From Variovorax sp. CAN15 (GTDB taxonomy: Bacteria > Pseudomonadota > Gammaproteobacteria > Burkholderiales > Burkholderiaceae_C): a DNA stretch of 44,176 bases. The stretch spans positions 1-44,176 of the forward strand of contig NZ_JASMRZ010000032.1 in NCBI RefSeq assembly GCF_030462475.1, in the 5' to 3' direction. The notes under the pieces were generated by a model, which saw nothing but the letters and a program-made list of their open reading frames with translations, did not search any database and was not told the origin of the DNA. Of the stretch, positions 40,842-44,176 are shown piece after piece (positions within the stretch are counted from its first letter, which is position 1; every line of letters starts with the position of its first letter). The translations under genes and the position numbers were made by a program.

Positions 40842-40994
40842 CGTGACGGGTGCGCCGGCTCGCACAACGAAAAGTTTTGTTGGAAAAACAGCGGCAGATA
40901 CAGAGCGATACGCAGGACCGGGTGAATGGCGGTTCGAGGGGCGACATTGGGACCTGTCAGCCCTTCCACCACCTTCAGTCACTCAGGAAATCCA
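40842..40994. other. intergenic region before the hydrolase gene
   Basis: This 153-nt region has slightly lower GC than its flanks (gaaaagttttgttggaaaaa near 40868). It may hold a promoter for the hydrolase, but I see no convincing -35/-10 pair. A frame that is open across it and on through the hydrolase gene is a product of the high GC and is not taken as coding. Confidence 0.3.
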
Positions 40995-42017
40995 ATGTCA
41001 ACGTCGTTCCAACTGCCCCGCAGAAGCTTCCTCGCCGCAACGGCCCTCGGCGCCGCGGCCGCCCAGCTCGCAGCGCTCACGCCGGCCTTCGCGCAGGCCG
41101 CCACCGGCGCATCTTCCAGGCGCCTCGAGCCGCTCAAGAGCATCGATGCGGGCACGCTCAGCATCGGCTACTACGAAGCGGGTCCGGCCGATGGCGCGCC
41201 GGTGATCCTGCTGCATGGCTGGCCCTACGACATCCACATGTTCGTCGACGTGGCGCCGGCGCTCGCGGCGGCGGGCTTCCGCGTCATCGTGCCGTACCTG
41301 CGCGGCTACGGCACCACGCGCTTCCTGTCGGCGGACACGCCGCGCAACGGGCAGCAGTCGGCGGTTGCCGTCGACATCATCGCGCTGATGGATGCGCTGA
41401 AGATCCAGGTTGCGACCGTCGCCGGCTGCGACTGGGGCGCGCGCACGGCCTGCATCATGGCGGCGCTGTGGCCGGAGCGCGTGAAGGCGCTGGTCTCGGT
41501 GAGCGGCTACCTCATCGGCAGCCAGGAGGCCGGCAAGGTGCCGCTGCCGCCGCAGGCCGAGCTGCAGTGGTGGTACCAGTATTACTTCGCGACCGAGCGC
41601 GGCCGCGCGGGCTACGAGAAGAACCGCCACGACTTCGCCAGGCTGATCTGGCAGACGGCATCGCCCAGGTGGAACTTCGACGCGGCCACCTTCGAGCGCA
41701 GCGCGGTGGCGCTGGACAACCCCGACCACGTGGCGATCACGGTCCACAACTACCGCTGGCGACTCGGCCTCGTCGAAGGCGAGGCGAAGCACCAGGCGCT
41801 GGAGAACCGGCTCGCCAAGGCGCCGGTGATCGCCGTGCCCACCATCACGCTCGAAGGCGATGCCAACGGCGCGCCGCATCCGGAGCCCAGCGCCTATGCG
41901 AAGAAGTTCTCGGGGCGCTACGAGCATCGGCTGGTCAGCGGCGGCATCGGCCACAACCTGCCGCAGGAAGCGCCCGAGGCCTTCACGAAGGCCGTGATCG
42001 ACGCTGCGCGAGGCTGA
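40995..42017 (+). CDS. Tat-exported epoxide-hydrolase-like alpha/beta hydrolase
   Basis: This 340-aa protein begins with a twin-arginine signal (P-R-R-S-F-L-A-A-T-A-L-G, ending A-F-A-Q-A). The alpha/beta-hydrolase core has the oxyanion motif L-L-H-G-W-P-Y-D. The nucleophile loop is G-C-D-W-G-A with Asp146 in place of Ser, as in epoxide hydrolases and haloalkane dehalogenases, and the base is His320 in G-G-I-G-H-N. It probably opens an epoxide or removes halide in the periplasm; the substrate is unknown. Start ATG 40995 has aggaaa upstream. The aldehyde dehydrogenase pseudogene starts 21 nt after its stop, so the two were probably one operon. Confidence 0.87.
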   Translation: MSTSFQLPRRSFLAATALGAAAAQLAALTPAFAQAATGASSRRLEPLKSIDAGTLSIGYYEAGPADGAPVILLHGWPYDIHMFVDVAPALAAAGFRVIVPYLRGYGTTRFLSADTPRNGQQSAVAVDIIALMDALKIQVATVAGCDWGARTACIMAALWPERVKALVSVSGYLIGSQEAGKVPLPPQAELQWWYQYYFATERGRAGYEKNRHDFARLIWQTASPRWNFDAATFERSAVALDNPDHVAITVHNYRWRLGLVEGEAKHQALENRLAKAPVIAVPTITLEGDANGAPHPEPSAYAKKFSGRYEHRLVSGGIGHNLPQEAPEAFTKAVIDAARG

Positions 42018-42038
42018 TAAAGCGCTGGAGCAACGGCC

Positions 42039-43471
42039 ATGTGGAACATCCATCAGGCATACATCGACGGCGCCTTCGTGCCCGTGCAGGGCGGCGAGCG
42101 GCTCGAGATCCTCGACCCGGCCACCGGGCAGCCGATCGGCACCGTGACGCTGGCGAACCGAGACGACGCGAAGCGCGCCATCGAAGCCGCGAGCCGGGCG
42201 CAGCCAGTGTTGGCGGCCAGTACCAAGGCGCAGCGCAGCGCATCGACATGCTCAGGCGCCTCGAGGCCGCCATGCTGGCGCGCACCGAGCAGATCTGCGA
42301 CGCCACCATCGAGGAGTACGGCGGCCCGCTGGCCCGCTCGCGATGGGTCAGCAACTACGCCTCGCAATGCTTTGCCGACACGGCGCGGATGCTGGAGGGC
42401 TACGAGTTCGAGCGCCGCATGGGCGACGCCGTCGTGCGCATGGAGCCGGTCGGCGTCGCCGGCCTCATCGCGCCCTGGAACAGCACGGCCGGGAGCATCT
42501 GCAGCAAGCTGGCCTCGGCCATCGCCGCGGGCTGCGCATCGGTGATCAAGCCCAGCGAGTTCAGTCCGCTGCAGGCGCGGGTCGTGACCGAGGCGTTGCA
42601 CGAGGCCGGCTTGCCGGCGGGCGCGGTCAACGTGCTGCTGGGGCGCGGCGGCGACGTGGGCGATGAGATCGCCACCCATCCGGCCATCGCCAAGATCTCG
42701 TTCACCGGCTCCACGGCCACCGGCAAGCTCATTGCACGCGCGGGCCTGGACACGCTCAAGCGCGTGAGTCTCGCGCTGTCGGGCAAGTCGGCCACCGTGG
42801 TGCTGGACGATGCCGACCTGCCGACGGTGCTGCCCATGGCGCTGGGCGCGGCCTTCATGAACAACGGCCAGGCCTGCGTGGCGGGCACGCGCCTGCTGAT
42901 TCCGAAGGCGCAGATGGCGCAGGCCATCGAGGGCCTGCGCGCGGCGGCGGCTGGCATGCGCGTGGGTGATCCGCGCGACCCCGCCACCGCCGTCGGGCCG
43001 CTGGCGAGCAAGGCGCAGTTCGAGCGCGTGCAGCACTACATCCGCCGGGGGATCGAGCAGGGCGCGACGCTCGTGACTGGCGGCGAGGGGCGCCCGGAAG
43101 GCTTCGACAGGGGCTGGTTCGTGCGCCCCACCGTGTTCGCGGGCGTGCGCAACGACATGGACATCGCGCGCGAGGAGATCTTCGGGCCGGTGCTCTCGGT
43201 GATCGGCTACGACGGCGAGGACGAAGCGGTGCACATCGCGAACGACTCGCCATACGGCCTGCAGGCATATGTCTTCTCCTCGCGGCAGCAGCGCGCGTTG
43301 AGCGTGGCTTCGAGGCTGCGCGCAGGCACGGTGCTGGTCAACCGCGTCACGCCCGAGCTGAGCGCGCCCTTCGGCGGCGTGAAGCAGTCGGGCATCGGCA
43401 GGGAGTTCGGGCTCTTCGGCATGGAGGCCTTCCTGGAGCCGAAGACCGTGGCCGTGGCGCAGCCCGGCTGA
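42039..43471 (+). pseudogene. aldehyde dehydrogenase, frameshifted
   Basis: This NAD(P)-dependent aldehyde dehydrogenase would be about 475 aa if intact. The first ~65 codons (42039-42236) read A-Y-I-D-G-A-F-V-P-V through A-S-T-K-A-Q-R. The rest, I-D-M-L-R-R-L-E-A onward from 42242, is in another frame to the TGA at 43469. The break is a tandem repeat AGCGC-AGCGC (42232-42241); removing one copy restores one frame. Later motifs are good: P-W-N-S-T, S-F-T-G-S-T, the nucleophile in N-N-G-Q-A-C-V-A, E-E-I-F-G-P and P-F-G-G-V-K-Q-S-G. However, the general-base Glu of L-E-L-G-G-K is Ala (codon 42773-42775). A single sequencing error is possible for the shift, but the second lesion supports real decay. 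Confidence 0.85.
42232..42241 (+). repeat. 5-bp tandem duplication causing the frameshift
   Basis: AGCGC occurs twice in direct succession inside the aldehyde dehydrogenase gene. With one copy the frame runs K-A-Q-R-I-D-M-L-R-R, the expected family sequence. With two copies the reading frame is lost. Confidence 0.8.
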
Positions 43472-43474
43472 GAT

Positions 43475-43513
43475 CGCGCCCGATGGCGCGGATGGGGCAG
43501 GCGTTATCCTGCC
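43475..43513 (+). promoter_or_regulatory. two adjacent hairpins before the TPM gene
   Basis: The first is cgcgcc/ggcgcg (43475-43480 with 43485-43490, loop cgat). The second is ggcagg/cctgcc (43496-43501 with 43508-43513, loop cgttat), which ends 2 nt before the ATG at 43516. The first may be a terminator of the dehydrogenase gene without a T run. The second covers the only purine-rich stretch before the ATG and could limit translation. Confidence 0.4.
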
Positions 43514-43515
43514 TC

Positions 43516-44176
43516 ATGCTCCTGACAGACTCCGTGCCCTGCGCGTTCGCCCGATCAGCACAGGCGAGCGCCGGCAAGAGGCCGCCGAAGCCCTGGGCGT
43601 GGCTCGGCTTCGTTCTCTTCTTGTATATCGCGATCTGCGCATGCCCTGCATTCGCGCAGGCCAAGACCAGCCTCGTGCCCGTGCCGCCGATGAAGACGCG
43701 CGTGATCGATCTCACCAACACGTTGAGCGCGGGCGATGCCGACGGGCTGCGCCAGGAGATCGCCGAGCTCGAGAGCAGCACGCAGGCGCAGCTCGCTGTG
43801 CTGATCGTGCCGACCACCGGACAGGAGTCGATCGAGCAATACGCCACGCGCGTGTTCGCGCGCTGGAAGCTGGGCCGCAAGGACGAGGACGACGGCGTGC
43901 TGGTGCTCGTTGCGCTGAAAGACCGGAAGATGCGCATCGAGGTCGGCAAGGGCCTGGAGGGCACGATCACCGACATCCAGGCGGCCGCGATCATCGACAA
44001 GCAGATGGCACCGCGCTTTCGTGGCGGCGACTACGCGGGCGGCGTGCAGGCCGCGGTGCGGGCGCTGTCGGAGCTGATCGGCGCGCCGGCGGCGCCGGCA
44101 TGGCCCGACACGCTCGCGTCGGACACCGCGTCCACGCCGCTGCCGATGGATGAGGAGGCAGCGCGCGAACCGGCTG
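43516..44176 (+). CDS. TPM-domain (YgcG-like) exported protein, 3' partial
   Basis: At least 220 codons are visible and the frame is still open at the window's end. The N-terminus has about 28 polar residues, then a hydrophobic segment W-L-G-F-V-L-F-L-Y-I-A-I-C-A-C-P-A-F-A-Q-A that looks like a signal peptide. The TPM domain follows: V-I-D-L-T-N-T-L-S, L-A-V-L-I-V-P-T-T, D-D-G-V-L-V-L-V-A-L-K-D-R-K-M-R-I-E-V-G-K-G-L-E-G, D-Y-A-G-G-V. The role of these proteins is poorly defined; some have been linked to membrane-protein quality control or photosystem repair. Usually a transmembrane helix and a Gly-rich tail follow, which would be beyond the edge. The start is uncertain because of the hairpin before it and the long n-region. 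Confidence 0.82.
   Translation, partial: MLLTDSVPCAFARSAQASAGKRPPKPWAWLGFVLFLYIAICACPAFAQAKTSLVPVPPMKTRVIDLTNTLSAGDADGLRQEIAELESSTQAQLAVLIVPTTGQESIEQYATRVFARWKLGRKDEDDGVLVLVALKDRKMRIEVGKGLEGTITDIQAAAIIDKQMAPRFRGGDYAGGVQAAVRALSELIGAPAAPAWPDTLASDTASTPLPMDEEAAREPA

Noticed and set aside
40850..43471. Single 873-codon fusion of the hydrolase region and the aldehyde dehydrogenase
   Set aside because: The first ~390 codons are a shadow frame of the hydrolase gene. Only the part after the 5-bp duplication is real dehydrogenase sequence.
1..44176. CRISPR arrays, tRNA or rRNA genes, insertion sequences, prophage or integration sites
   Set aside because: None was found on reading. All direct repeats seen are in-frame protein repeats or the short ones listed, and there are no transposase or integrase motifs.

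Overview
The window is GC-rich throughout, with a single AT-rich island near 32.0-32.3 kb. It is densely packed, and many genes are translationally coupled through 4-bp ATGA or GTGA overlaps. Gene content (hemE, priA, rep, nadE, pldA, several LysR regulators, CaiB/MaoC catabolic genes) and codon use suggest a Burkholderiales chromosome, most likely a Comamonadaceae/Variovorax-type soil or plant bacterium. That assignment is inference; the window holds no rRNA, tRNA or other marker that settles it.

Region 1 (2-13951) is the 3' end of a giant cell-surface or secreted protein; 4649 codons are visible and the gene runs off the left edge. It has about 35 Ig-like domains in tandem, then an FG-GAP/VCBS-like calcium-binding module, then RTX-like repeats and a C-terminal type I secretion signal. 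A Rho-independent terminator closes it.

Region 2 (14027-21763, + strand) is a tight five-gene unit: a flavin-dependent halogenase homologue, then the TolC-like channel, LapB-type ABC transporter and HlyD-type adaptor of a type I secretion system, then a TPR protein with a glycosyltransferase-like domain. The transporter very probably exports the giant adhesin. A halogenase and a glycosyltransferase-like protein in the same unit suggest a chemically modified adhesin or surface product. This is the most unusual part of the window.

Region 3 (21788-26439, - strand) runs rep helicase, small lipoprotein, pldA phospholipase A, nadE. Region 4 (26597-31948) holds an AEC-family transporter, a periplasmic ClpP-like protein lacking its Ser, a two-helix membrane protein, an exported protein of unknown function, and priA with an odd start. 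An AT-rich intergenic region with two DnaA-box matches separates priA from hemE.

Region 5 (32349-38882) is hemE plus a divergent catabolic-type cluster. A LysR regulator faces a minus-strand run of ketopantoate-reductase-like, VOC, MaoC hydratase, CaiB CoA-transferase, aroE and aroQ genes, which leads into hemE with only a 34-nt gap.

Region 6 (39082-44176) is a second LysR gene divergent from an SDR that lacks the catalytic Tyr and Lys. Next come a Tat-exported epoxide-hydrolase-like protein, an aldehyde dehydrogenase broken by a 5-bp tandem duplication (and lacking its catalytic Glu), and the start of a TPM-domain (YgcG-like) protein cut by the right edge.

Very long open frames on the opposite strand of the adhesin (thousands of codons) are judged to be composition artefacts.
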